This document shows, piece by piece, positions 51,101-62,400 of a stretch of DNA of 64,000 nt. The DNA is from Isoperla grammatica (lineage: Eukaryota > Arthropoda > Insecta > Plecoptera > Perlodidae). The notes beneath the pieces are model-generated. The model made no database searches. It worked only from the letters and a program-made list of their open reading frames with translations, and was not told where the DNA came from. The stretch spans positions 49,001,167 to 49,065,166 of the forward strand of contig OX246741.1 of NCBI GenBank assembly GCA_945910005.1. Reading direction: 5' to 3'. The translations under genes and the position numbers were made by a program. Numbering within the stretch: position 1 is the stretch's first letter; every line of letters begins with the position of its first letter.

Positions 51101-51845
51101 TTAGTAAAAGTTATAATGATTGTAAGAGCTCAGATTGTATGGTATGGGTAAAGCGTCTGGAAACGCATAATTGTCTGCCGGCATCCTCATGTTCTTCATC
51201 CAGGAGAACAGAGCTATCCCCGGGATGACAGGCAAGTTATGCGGTGGGATAACTGACATGAATGAGAATCTTTGCTTCAGCAAAAAGGCTGGATCATAAG
51301 TTGTGCGTGCGTTCCTAGATGCAGTTGTCTGCAAAATGCCTTCCGGTACTGACATTGGCCGGCATTTTGCATAGTTAGCCGGTAAATGCATAGGAATAGC
51401 ATCCGGAGTTTCAGGAGAGTTGATTAGGCCTAGGCTAAGATGGTTTGATCCCCGTGTTACTCCAGGAACTGAAGGTAAATTTTCAGGTTCCCTCATAGAC
51501 AAGGGTGAGAACTGCAAATCCTTTAAAAAACTTATATCATACACGATTCGCTGGGTTGAGCCCGGCCTATTCATTGAGGCCTGCATATCTTTACTCACTG
51601 GCAAAGCTGCCGCATTCGGCGAAGCAATCAATGGAGAGTTACAACCGCTGGATGCCATCAGGATGTTTGGTTCAGCAGGAATGATACCAGGAATATCTGG
51701 AAGATTGTTTGGTTTTTGCTTAGAATAGTCATTATATCGTAGGTTTCTCAAATAGGTAGAAAAATACTTAATTCTTGGGAAAAACTGCTTCTCAGAGCTT
51801 TCAGACATATTGAGCGTCAATGGATAGGCCTTGTCTACCAATTCT
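51101..51845 (-). CDS. Tandem-triplicated 4E-BP-like (eIF4E-binding) protein, terminal exon
   Basis: The minus-strand frame is open from 51871 to its stop at 51101. An acceptor (TATTTTATTTCAG) ends at 51846, so I start the exon at 51845. The first internal Met (M-S-E-S-S-E-K-Q) is at 51808-51806 and would give 235 residues. Counting from 51871, three 31-residue repeats lie at 33-63, 108-138 and 189-219. Each opens R-x-x-Y, has an F/Y and L on one helix face, and closes N-L-P-x-[IV]-P-G. Repeat 2 has P-G-S-T-Q-R-I-V-Y-D upstream and an S-P in the elbow, then P-G-V-T. This order matches the P-G-G-T, YxxxxL, S-P, N/D-L-P-x-I-P-G-V-T layout of 4E-BP/Thor. The linkers share a P-[ND]-A-[AIL] motif, so the whole unit of about 68-81 residues is repeated. 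4E-BPs bind eIF4E in the cytoplasm and block eIF4G; that role here is inference. No RAIP or C-terminal TOS-like (F-x-M/E-D-I/L) motif is seen. eIF4G has a related Y-x4-L site but lacks the P-G-V-T end, so 4E-BP is the better match. Confidence 0.75.
51215..51307 (-). other. 4E-BP repeat 3
   Basis: Residues 189-219. The helix motif is Y-D-P-A-F-L-L, a full consensus Y-x4-L-hydrophobic. The elbow S-P has become S-F, and it ends P-P-H-N-L-P-V-I-P-G-I. Confidence 0.75.
51458..51550 (-). other. 4E-BP repeat 2
   Basis: Residues 108-138. The helix motif is Y-D-I-S-F-L-K; lysine at the last position recalls Drosophila Thor, which has Y-E-R-A-F-M-K. It keeps S-P in the elbow and ends E-N-L-P-S-V-P-G-V-T, the copy closest to ordinary 4E-BP. 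Confidence 0.75.
51683..51775 (-). other. 4E-BP repeat 1
   Basis: Residues 33-63. The helix motif is Y-F-S-T-Y-L-R, so the last hydrophobic position of Y-x4-L-hydrophobic is arginine. It ends N-N-L-P-D-I-P-G-I. The elbow has Y-N-D-Y-S instead of S-P. This is the most diverged of the three copies. Confidence 0.65.
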
Positions 51846-51959
51846 GAAATAAAATACACTAATTGGAACATGATACTCTTTTGTACAAAGCTAAAATCAT
51901 AACTGAGATTCTCAGTACAATATGGAAATATGAATACTACATACCTTATATTTATCTTT

Positions 51960-53960
51960 GCAATAAATGCAAACTAATTACCATCAATTTTTATGAATAA
52001 ACCACATAACCCAAGGAATTCTTCTCAACTTGATTCTTGAAAGAAACAATGGAATAATTGTCGGCGTCACGGCCAGTACCTACAACCACTGGGTAACTAT
52101 CAATGGGGCGTAAAAGTGATCACAGCCTTCTTTGCACTTTAACATACAACAAAACCAAAGCAACCTAGATTCTCGAAATATTCTGATAGCGATTTGGTGA
52201 ACCTCCAAGTTACTTGAGAGTTCAACGACACACCGCCAGGTGGATGAGGGGCCTAACATCGATAAAACAGAAACGTGTGTTATCAGCTTATAGTCAGAAT
52301 TAATATTACCGCTCGGTCGCTTTCGAACTTGTAACTGAGGTAACTACGGCAGATAGGGTGTGTAACGGAATGAGGGAAAAAACAGAGGAGGAAAGCGCAC
52401 ACCAATCATATGTTGATATGATATTAATATTTTTTTACGGTATTTCTTCCGAACAACTGATGCGGTTTCTACTCACTTTTTTTGTGTATTCCTTCGGGAG
52501 ATAGATTACGTACGTAGTAGGCCTACATACACATTATCTGATTATTTATCTGTAACCCACTTTTTTTTTCTACAAATAGTACGGGTAAAACTGGAGCACA
52601 GCTGATCCGTTTCCTTCACTTCTTCAAATTTAAAGAAGGGGTAATTTGAAGAAGGGGTAATTTATTTTTCGTTGCGTCTCCATGTAGGCCTAGGCCTACC
52701 TCATTTCCCTTTATTGTGGTTCAAGATCAACATTCCCTCTAACCCTTTGAACGTCTTTATAAAGTTGCGTCTCCGTGTAGGCCTAGGCCTAGGCATCGCT
52801 CGTACGGCATATTGCCATATTTAACGTGATTCACATGTCAAAACAATGCATTTTAAAAATGGAAATTAACTATCAAAGAACGTACTATGGTATTTCCTCC
52901 GGACAACTGATCTGAACATAGTTGAGAGGTCCGGGAACTGAAACAAGATTACTGAGTTTCTGGAAACACATTTTTTCCTTAGCACCTCTAATAAAAGGAA
53001 CCGCAATCAATAATTTGCATATTATTCGTATTGCTTTTGCTTTTGAGCAGGGCACGGCTGTCCGTTGTGACATTTGTTATAGTTTCTGTGCTTGCACCTC
53101 GAGTTTTTTTTTACGGAAAATAGTCTAACAGCGAGGAACTCTGTTTCTTCCGAGACATTTTTGACTGGAAGATGGAAATAAATAGTATTTTAAATTGTAT
53201 TCACTAGGCACGTTGGTTGCCTGGACTTGAAGCTATGATACATTACGTAAGCGTACTTACCTCGTCACTGATTGAGGAGTTGATGAAGTGGCTATTATAG
53301 TCTTGATTTCATGCTATTAATTGCATTGCATCACTCTCTACACCCCACTCAAAACGAATTATTAAATTAAAAAAAAAAAAAAATTTTACCTTTGTGTTCG
53401 GCACTTGTGCCTGTTCCCTGTAAACACATTAAACAGAACTTATCACACCATGCGACCGCCGATTGCGAGACTCAGACAATGACTTTATATTAAATAATGT
53501 GTTTGGCTGGGCCTATGTAGAGGGGGTGTGGGGTGCGGGGTCAGCTAATGCGCCAAGGTCAACTTGAATGAAGAGCGGCATTGTTTCTGAAAGTGTACAC
53601 GATACACCACTAACCGCCTCGCTTTCTGTGGCGGCGTCTTCTGTGCGAGTCAGCAAGTCGTCCCCTTAGAATGCAAGTGTTCTAACTCCAACCGCGGTCC
53701 ATTCCGAGCTTGATATGTCAAATTTGTATCTGGGATGCAAGTGTTCTATTTCCAAATTCAATAAAAGGAACTCACACTCCATCTATCGGAAATAAGCAGA
53801 AGTAGTATGGTTTAACTGCAGAGTCTATGGTGATACTGTGCCTTGTTCGATAGTGTAAGTGTGGTTTCACATTCAGGGCCCGCCCCGCCAAGAACAGCTG
53901 AGGTGTTGGTAGATAGAAATATAATTATAGATCGATGCGTGTATTTTATTTTAACAAAAA
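51960..53960. other. Region upstream of the 4E-BP-like exon; no other exon supported
   Basis: Should hold the promoter and first exon(s) if the gene is complete here. TAGGCCTAGGCCTA-type palindromes occur at 52687 and 52778. Candidate donors at 51945 and 53263 give in-frame stops with the downstream phase and were not accepted. Confidence 0.4.
53390..53417 (-). CDS. Candidate 28-base upstream exon of the 4E-BP-like gene
   Basis: On the minus strand an acceptor TGTGTTTACAG is followed by 28 bases and a donor AAAG-GTAAAA. The bases read G-T-G-T-S-A-E-H-K and leave one G, which joins the AA at 51845 to make GAA (E) in the open frame. So the phase fits. Its only support is phase, splice sites and a G-T-rich peptide; it may be chance. 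Confidence 0.2.
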
Positions 53961-54019
53961 CAAATGTCTAAAAATACTGTCTATTGAAAGCTAAACGGTC
54001 ATTTCCCATGTTTCCTTTG

Positions 54020-54111
54020 CGAAAGGGGGGTGGGGGGGTGGGGGGGGGGGGGAGGGGGGGTTGTCCCCCCCCTTCCCCCCGTGTATACGCCACTGTGTAA
54101 ATGCCGTTTTC
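54020..54111 (-). mobile_element. hAT-like right end with G/C runs (partial)
   Basis: G and C runs at 54026-54080 precede GTATACGCCACTG, the inverse of the CAGTGGCGTA end at 47704. No left partner nearby. Confidence 0.35.
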
Positions 54112-54562
54112 CAATGGCTGCACTGGACCGAACTGACTGCGGTTTGAAAAAAAACAACAATGCACAACAAAATATTAGACTCACCATCAGTGAATACTGA
54201 GTACAGCCTATTGGAAAACGCCACAAGACGACACTGCTGCTCATTGGTTATAATAAAATTTTATAATATCATAAATATGGTTTTTATTTTTGAATACTCT
54301 CAAGAGGTGAGGATAGGGTCTCTCTAGTTTTCTAGAAAAAATTAATGAAATTAACAAACAATCATCTTTTATTTACATATTTTGTATTTATTTGAGTGGA
54401 GTAAATAACAGTTTTGATAGACACAAACATACTATCTCACTTTTGCAAACATTTATAACATCAACAACATGAACAACAGCAAATATAATAATGGACATTG
54501 GCTGAAATATTCCAAAATTATCATGTGCATTGCTGAAAATATGACAAAACATCTATTAATAC

Positions 54563-54590
54563 TTTATTTGTTTTATTTTGGTATTTTATT
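54563..54590 (-). terminator. Candidate polyadenylation signals of the monooxygenase gene
   Basis: AATAAA occurs on the minus strand at 54585-54590, 54572-54577 and 54563-54568, the first such hexamers beyond the stop and its minisatellite. Use of any is inferred. Confidence 0.35.
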
Positions 54591-54659
54591 ACACATTTAC
54601 AGATGCGCGTATTTTGCATCATTCTCTAATATTGTATCTACGTTATTGGGACGATCCCC

Positions 54660-55140
54660 CCTACTTCTCCTCGCAAGCAGTGCGGGGTGGCGGAGGGAGG
54701 GGAAATGTCTGACCTCCACTACTCCTTCACTCAAGCTGTGCCCGTCGGTGAGGGAGAGGTAATGCGTGCGAGAACCCTCTCCTAATCCCTCTTCTCGCAA
54801 GCAGTGCGGGGCGACGGAGGGGAAATGTGGAATGACTAGTCACTACTCCCGCTTCTCGCAAGCAGTGCTGAGAGGAGGAGGGAAGGAAATGCATGAGATA
54901 ACTCCCTCCCCAGAACTCCCTCTTCTCGCACGCAGTGCGGGGCGGCGGAGGGAGGGGAAATGCCTGGCCCCCCACTACTCCCTCTTCTCGCAAGCAGTGC
55001 GGGGCGGCGGAGGGAGGGGGAAGTGCACGGGGGTGACGGGAAGGTTCTCCCAGTACCCGGGGAACCGCTCCCCAGTAGACATGTTGCACTGCATGGCTAC
55101 TCCCTCTTCTCGCACGCGGTGCGGGGCGGTGGGGGGAGGG
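54660..55140 (-). repeat. GC-rich minisatellite grown from the last monooxygenase exon
   Basis: A unit around TTCTCGCAAGCAGTGCGGGG occurs near 54667, 54792, 54852, 54922, 54983 and 55108, with a decayed unit near 54729, so spacing is about 61-69 bases or double. On the minus strand each unit encodes or once encoded P-R-T-A-C-E-K-R-E plus stop, the C-terminus of the enzyme. One interval (55022-55096) also copies the M-Q-C-N-M-S-T-G coding segment. Confidence 0.8.
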
Positions 55141-55334
55141 GAAAGTGCACGGGGGTGACGGGAAGGTTCTCCCAGTACCCGGGGAACCGCTCCCCAGTAG
55201 ACATGTTGCACTGCATGGACAGCGGAGCCTCGTTGTACAGGTCCTGCAGGAACCGGGTGCGCATGCGCGTCCACTCGATCGCGCCGTACTTGGCGGAGAT
55301 TCCAAGGTCATCACTCGTCCTCTGACCCTCCCAC
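55097..55334 (-). CDS. Tbh: Tbh exon G: C-terminus and stop
   Basis: 238 bases including the TAG at 55099-55097; acceptor TGCGTCCCAG. Encodes W-E-G-Q-R-T-S-D-D, L-Q-D-L-Y-N-E-A-P-L-S-M-Q-C-N-M-S-T-G-E and the proline-rich end. The 122 bases downstream repeat part of it in another frame. Confidence 0.9.
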
Positions 55335-56385
55335 CTGGGACGCAGAGGATATTGATTACATTAGTGTATTATTGTATTTATTGAAATTTACCCGCCCGAG
55401 AGCGGGAAGGCCAATTTAGGGGCAGGGCACAAATTGCCCTCTGTAGCCATGTACAAAAGTGGACTTATAATCTAGACTAAGGACTAAGTACTAACTAATA
55501 ATAGAAAGTGGCAGACAGGGTGTACATTAGTGAACTTATGCACACTCAATCATGTAACTGACATTACATTTACCAGAAAAACAGCTTTTTTACGTATCGC
55601 ATATAAGTATATTTACATCAGTATTTTGTCAAAGACATTGCTTCTAGGTCTCGCAAAACAACCTCGGTAATGCTTTCGTCATCAATCAATGACGTGTTTA
55701 CGGTCTCGGCCAACCCGAGCAGGTATCTGAATTAGCCACGGTCGCTGGTTGGCTGCCGCTCACCCACCCGTGACGGAAGCATTACCGAAGATCTTGTGCG
55801 GCGAGTATATAAGAATAATTTCTTTGTATATATGTTTTGAACGTCCAACATAATATTTTCTGAAATAATGAGCAGTTCCAAGATCATATAGCGTGCTGTG
55901 AGTTTGTATATCATTTTGTTTAAATAACTAAACGTTAACGGCTTGACTCAACTCAATAACGGAAGATGTAGATATAATATAATATAATTTTTGAGAACAC
56001 AACATTAGGATATGTGTTGTGTATAATATAAAAAGAAGAAACTTTTTGACATTAGCACCCAAGCCGTCCTCCTTTCCTCTTTTAAACCATCTTTCCTTCA
56101 GGAACCTAGAAGTAGGTGTAAATAGGAATTAATTGATCTTTCTCTCTCATTCTTTTCAACGAGGGGGATCAAATTTGAATGTCATAATATTAACTTATCT
56201 CATAAATACCGTGATTACAACATTCTTGAGAATATCATAATTTTGGTTTATCTCTGTTGTGACTTTTGAAATCGAAAATTTTCTTGTGTTTGTTGTTCTT
56301 TTGTAATTCATAAGCAATTTGCAATATTTGTATCGATTATGTTCACATGTAACTTTTTTAACTGATCAAAACAAAGATCAAGATC

Positions 56386-56432
<47 letters not shown>

Positions 56433-59400
56433 CCCCCCCCCCCCCCCCCCAACGACCATACTCACTCCCTCAGGAACCGGAAGTAGGTGTGCAGACTCTC
56501 ATGGCTGATGGAACTCTTGCAGACCTCCAGGTCAACCTTGGGGAAGTAGTGGACATAGTTGACGCACATCTCATCGCTGATAGCGAAGCCGCCCAGGGTG
56601 ATGTTAGGTCGGTCCAGGGTCTGGTAGGCGCAGGATGTGATGAGCGCGTCACCCTACGACACAACAGGGGCTAAAAAATGCTCTGTATTGCTTTAAAAGT
56701 GTCATGGAGAGCTTAAAATGTTATGTCCTTGAGAATTGCAAGCTCAATTTTATAGATTTTTCTTCCTCAATAGCTGCCCAGTGACTCTGCAACCTTATCG
56801 TGGTGGGCAGGTTTGTGTGCTTTGCTGATCCCGAGAGCTAAGTCGGCGGAAGCGTATGCTTCTGGTAGGACCCCCTAACATGGGGAAGCCAGTCGAAACG
56901 CAGTCCACGTCTTCCCCTATCCATTTGCTTCCCCTTTATGTCCTACTGGTCCCTTTACTCCAACCACCCCTCGACGTCATACGATCGTAGTTGTCGAGTA
57001 AGTCGTTAATCAACAAATAATTAACCAAATCAAACAAGTCTCAATTTTTATGCTTGTCGCTTTAACTTCAGTAATCTGCTTGTGAAAATCACTTTCAAAA
57101 TTAAAATCAATTATTATTAAATACAAAAATATTATTGAAACATGGCACATTCAAAAATAGATAATTGTATTTTAACAAACAGCATATCCTCTTTATCTAG
57201 TAACAAAAAGCAATTTCAAGCTTTAGGAATTATGTTTTGCTTGAAGTCTAATTCAAAACATTAAAATATTTAAGATACTAAAAATAAATAATAAAAATCA
57301 ATTTTTCGTGTATATTTCTAGATTGTAACAATAGTGACCCCTCGAAGAAAGAAAGTCAACTGACCGGCAGAATCTTGACCGGCCTCTTGAGTGACCGGAT
57401 CTCCTGGAAGTGAGTGCTGTAGTGGTCATCTCTATTCAACTCGGGTAGTTCATGACCGTCTCTCAAGTGCCGCGTCATCACGCGGGTACCCGTCAAGTGG
57501 GTGTGAAGCTGGGACCCGAAGATCACGATGCCTTCAGGAGGTATACCCTACAACAAATAACGTACGCTGCTTATGTTTGTTTAGGAAATTATTGACGTTT
57601 TTTCACTTAAAAACAGAGATAATTTAGACTATTAGGTAAGTAAAAACTATTACAGATTATTAATAGGTGCCTATTTAGTAGATCACTGTACTTACATATA
57701 ACTGTGAAACGCTACCGACAAACAACATGTTAACAAAAATTACTTTACAGCTATCATTTTAAAATGCGTTTCCTCGTTCTAAAAATACGATCATATAGTT
57801 TCTTCAATTACCTTTGATTTTAACTGCTCACAAAATTCCATATATAAATCTTCTCTATTAATAACTCAGTTTCCCTCTATGTATTGTGTACTTTATATAG
57901 TACCTAAGTAAGAAGTAATATCTAAATCCCTTCTATTACATTATCATAACAAGTGGTTCCACAGCAACCTTCTGACCTCACATAATATGAGCGAGTCAGA
58001 GCCAATCAGCAGGTGGCATTGCTAAATACAGACATCTAGTTGGCCAATGGCTCACTCATCTATGACGTCAGTATCCACAAGGTCACTGTGGAAGGACTTA
58101 CCACAGCCGTACACTCGGTGATGCAGTAGCCGGTAAGCGTGAACTCTTCTTGGCCGGGCGGTATCGCCATCTTGTCCGAGTATTCGAGACCGAGTTCGAT
58201 AACTCCGCCGTCGAACTGTCTCAGTGTTGGAGACATGAAGAGCTTCACGCCCGAACTGTCCACCCAGTCTGCGTGGACACAATAAGAGGCAGTGAGCATT
58301 GAGCAAGTTGAGCAAGTTGTTCAATGGGAGTTTTGGTTCTGTAAGGATGTATGGATTCTTTGGTGCCACTCTTGGGCGACAACAATATTTTTATTAATGG
58401 TTACTAGTACGATTAGGATTAAGTAAGATTAATTAGGGATTGAGAGGATTTTGCATATATCTTGTTGTAGTGTCATTAATGCTCCATAAAATGAGTGGAA
58501 CTGTTCGTAAATTATTGCTTTAAAGAACAATGCATTGGTTAAATGACTTAAAATAAATGGAGTCATTTTTAACTAAAACAATAAAAATATGTGTTTCATG
58601 AAGGTACGCTATATTTCAATTTAAAATTAATATACATAATTTTATAGTCAATGTAACAATATTCATTCGTACCTGCTCTCATTTCTGGGTTGTTATAGTG
58701 AACCTCCAACATGATGTACGGGTTGAAGTCAGGACCGCCAATGGGAAGCCCGGCTTCCTGGTTAAAATAAGATATTAAGTTATTGTAAACAATACTTACA
58801 CGATGTACAACAAACGGTATAATTCATAGGGATGACAAAATGTGTCAGTGTAATTGGTTGGGGTGGGGGGGGGGGGGGGGGGGGAGTGGACAATTTTGGG
58901 GTTAGTAAGTTCCTCCGAAACCCCTCTTATCACTGCCACTAAGTACTAACATTTCCCCAAAGTCAGTATTCTCATTTCTCAAGCTTACGAAATAGCTGAG
59001 TCCAATGGTTCCAACTCAATTCCTTTACCATCTAATTTAAACAAGTCCATAAAGTCTTGTTACCAAAAGAATATCGTTATTTAATAGTTAAGCCGACAAC
59101 TTAACATACCCGCCAGATACATGCAAACGGTCCTTGAACATTGAAATTTCGCCCTGTGAAGTTGTCGGATTGCTGCAACCAATATTGTAATGCCACAACC
59201 AGATTGTTTAATAATTTCCCATTCAAGTTTCCTAAAAACTTAGTGTTTGCGAAGGCATTGAATTTTGTATGTTGTATTATATCTCATTTCACAACTTTTA
59301 AATTTTTACTTAGTACTAAATGAAATATGATTTCAAACGCCAAGTGAAATTTGTTTTTGTCTAAAGTCAACACTGAAGTTTTCCCGTGAAAGTAGTCCCA

Positions 59401-62400
59401 GGACCGGAGACCTGTCTGTAGCCAACCCTCGCGCTCAATGTTGATGTGATTCATTCGTATACCTGATATTCGTGAGTGTTATTCGTGTGTTTATAACTTA
59501 TGTCCACATACTTCGACATCAACTGGATAACTGAACACAGTTCACATGAAAAGGTAGGTAGCTCTGGCAAAAACATCTCTAATGTTTACTGACGGCAAGT
59601 CTACACAAATGGGCTTAGCCTAGGCTTAGTTATAGGTTATGTTCTTTTATGGAGAGCAGCCATCTTTGGTTCTGTGAACACATAGGCACATGGCGTATGA
59701 ACACATAGTCAACCGGAAATACTTAAGAGCGTTCATAAGTAGTTTTGATGTTTTTGTCAACTAATTGCTTTTAAACAAATAGTAGGATTATTATGAAAAT
59801 TTACCTACTTGCAGAAGGATGTCATATCCACGCATGCTATTAAGTACATTTGTGACAAGCCTGCCAAAAAAAATATACTCGCGTTTGAATTATGCTAATA
59901 AATTACTTTCGTCGAAAATGTTCGGCGAAATAACACGGAGAATCTGTTCAAAAATGGGTAAATTATTTTTGAATAGGTTGGTGACAAATGTACTTAGTAC
60001 CATGCGTAGATATGACATCCCTCTACAAGTGGGTAAATATTTATAATAATCCTACTATTAGTTTAAGGCCCAGTCTTACAATGTCCCAATAACTACTTAT
60101 TCTTCGAATAGCTTGTTGTCTCCATGGCAACCACCAATCAAAACCCTTGAAATCCTCCAAATAGCTTAATTGCTACAAATAACTTTCTTATTACGAGATT
60201 GTAAGACTGGCCCTAAGAGTAATTAGTTGACGGCTAATACATCTGTAAAACGTCTACTGCCGAACGCTCAAACATTACGTAACGCACTTCTTTTGGTAAC
60301 CAGATCACTTTAGGAATAATTTACCACCTTTTGTTGGTTACCTGGAACAGTAGGTGTGACCAATGCATCTTCTGTACTCGACTAGTTGGAAGACTACAAT
60401 ACAGATATGTGAATGAACGCCAAGAATCAGTTGATTTTAGAGAATCAGCGTGCATGAAAGGGGCTTTAGATAAGGATCTGAGGTCGGTATACGACCACTT
60501 ACGTTGAGGCTAGTGGAACAAACTGTCTGTGTCGGGGTAGACGAAGGGTAGGTTGCTGAGGTCGAACAAAGTGCCTACCTCGGGGTAGACGAATAAAGTG
60601 CCTACCTCGGGGTAGATGAAGGATAGGTTCTAAAGTCGAACAAAGTGCCTACCTCGGGGTAGACGAATAAAGTGCCTACCTCGGGGTAGATGAAGGATAG
60701 GTTCTAAAGTCGAACAAAGTGCCTACCTCGGGGTAGACGAAGGGTAGAGCGCCCATGGCCCAGGCAGCCAAGACCCGCTTGCAGACCTGAGTAGCTTCCG
60801 GTCTTGCGTCATCGAAACAAGGCCCAGAGTAGTTGGGCATCTTCACACCAGGCGGCGCCTCGCAGTGGAACACTTCCATGTGGTGGACCAGGGCTTCGTT
60901 GCCCGGCTGGATCACAGCCTCGAACTACGGGCAAGAAAGAATGCAAGATAAACGCCAAAGAAAAGGTAAAAAGTAGTAAAGAAATTTGTATTTTTTATCA
61001 ATTTTACAAACAAAAATTGTACTTGTCTCAAAGTATCAAGCCATATGCTTTCTTCATAGCAAGCAACCTCGGGCTAGGTCAGAAGGTGGATGGGTGACCA
61101 CTCTCCTCTGAAACACTAGTTACCGTTGGTTACAGCAGATTGGAGGGTTTGAAAGCTTGTGTAACAGCTTCGTTCTTCTCGTCAACTGCTCGGCAGTCCA
61201 GGTTAGTGGAGGAACCTATATGACTGGTCAAAGTTACACCGTCCTTTCGGATGGGACGTAAAGCCGATGGTCCCCTTGGTACTTTTCGACAGGAGTAGGC
61301 TACGTGCCGGTACCAGGCTTCCCCTCCTCCCTTCCTCATTATCATTCATCAATCATCACTCATCAGGCTAAAAGGGCATTGTGCCCTACACTTACCTTAA
61401 TTATAATAAAGTTAAGTAAAGTACACTAATATCAGAAGAGACGGTCGATCAACGCGGTCTATTTAAACGGCATTTGACGGCGGAATTCCCGGTATCTGTA
61501 CTTGTTTTGATGCGTGGGGTGGGTTGGCCTTGCTTGGAGCAAGGAGGTTTTATATAAAACCTCCTTGGCTTGGAGTGCGCCCTGGCAACGCCTGCCAACA
61601 GACGCACTGATTGTGTCATTACAATGTCGGATGCAGAGAACGAGATGCAACAGATTTAGGTTGGTATTTGCTTCATACGTCACTAACTTAACTGTTACAT
61701 AATCTATGACGAAAACACGATGGTTAAGAGGAGGTCCCTATTTATCAGACATTGAACAATTTAAATATAAAGATGACTGCTGTGAGCAAGATGTTTTTTT
61801 TAATGAGCTTTGATTTTACGTGTTGGACGTTATGATGCCATGGTTACCTCAATCAAAAATAGCATTTTCGTGACAAGACAAAAACTTGAGATTACATGAC
61901 TCAATACTGTCATCGAATTTATTGAATTCAAGAACAAAAGCTTTATCACTAACAGTTTGGTAAAAAACTGCATCAATATAGCTTCTATTAATTGATGCGT
62001 TTTGTCCTTAAATTAAATAAGTTTGACGGAAGTACTGAACCGTGTAATGTGGGTATTATAATATAGTTGATCACAATGTACTTCTGAAAAATATTTTCGA
62101 GCAAGTTTTGTTTAACTCTGTAAATTTTTATCAGATCGAATTAAAATGAACGCATTCGTGACCGGAGAAAACTTAATAAAATTTGGCTATCTCAAAGTGT
62201 TGTCGTAATTTTGATTCAGAAAATATTTTTCAGTAACTTTAGTGTAACTTTGTAACTTTTCAAACGACTTTGCCACAAACGTAATGGCGTTAAAACCAGT
62301 TTGAGGCTTGTAGATGGTCCAAATTTCAACTTCATCGGACTTTCCGTTTCACCGCTATCGCTAGACAGAAAAAAACAAACAAACAAAAAACAAAGTTTGG

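Noticed and set aside
51101..51845. eIF4G fragment
   Set aside because: The Y-x4-L helix and P-E-N-L-P occur in eIF4G too, but the P-G-x-T before and I-P-G-V-T after the motif, with S-P in the elbow, fit 4E-BP better.
47701..54111. One large hAT element of 6.4 kb carrying the 4E-BP-like gene
   Set aside because: CAGTGGCGTA and its inverse lie at the two ends, but the flanking 8-mers GGTAACTT and TGTAAATG agree at only 5 of 8, and several other elements lie between. More likely two separate fragments.
53999..54244. First exon of the 4E-BP-like gene ending at a GATG-GTGAGT donor near 54185
   Set aside because: The segment is part of an inverted repeat (CGTTTTCCAAT... at 54103 and 54220), so the reading frame is probably repeat sequence.
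54727..55325. Long ORFs on both strands over the Tbh 3' end
   Set aside because: GC-rich minisatellite lacking stops; only the frame of exon G (ending at 55097) matches the enzyme family and the splice phase.
59819..60046. 75-residue ORF as a gene in a Tbh intron
   Set aside because: It spans the foldback MITE from arm to arm.
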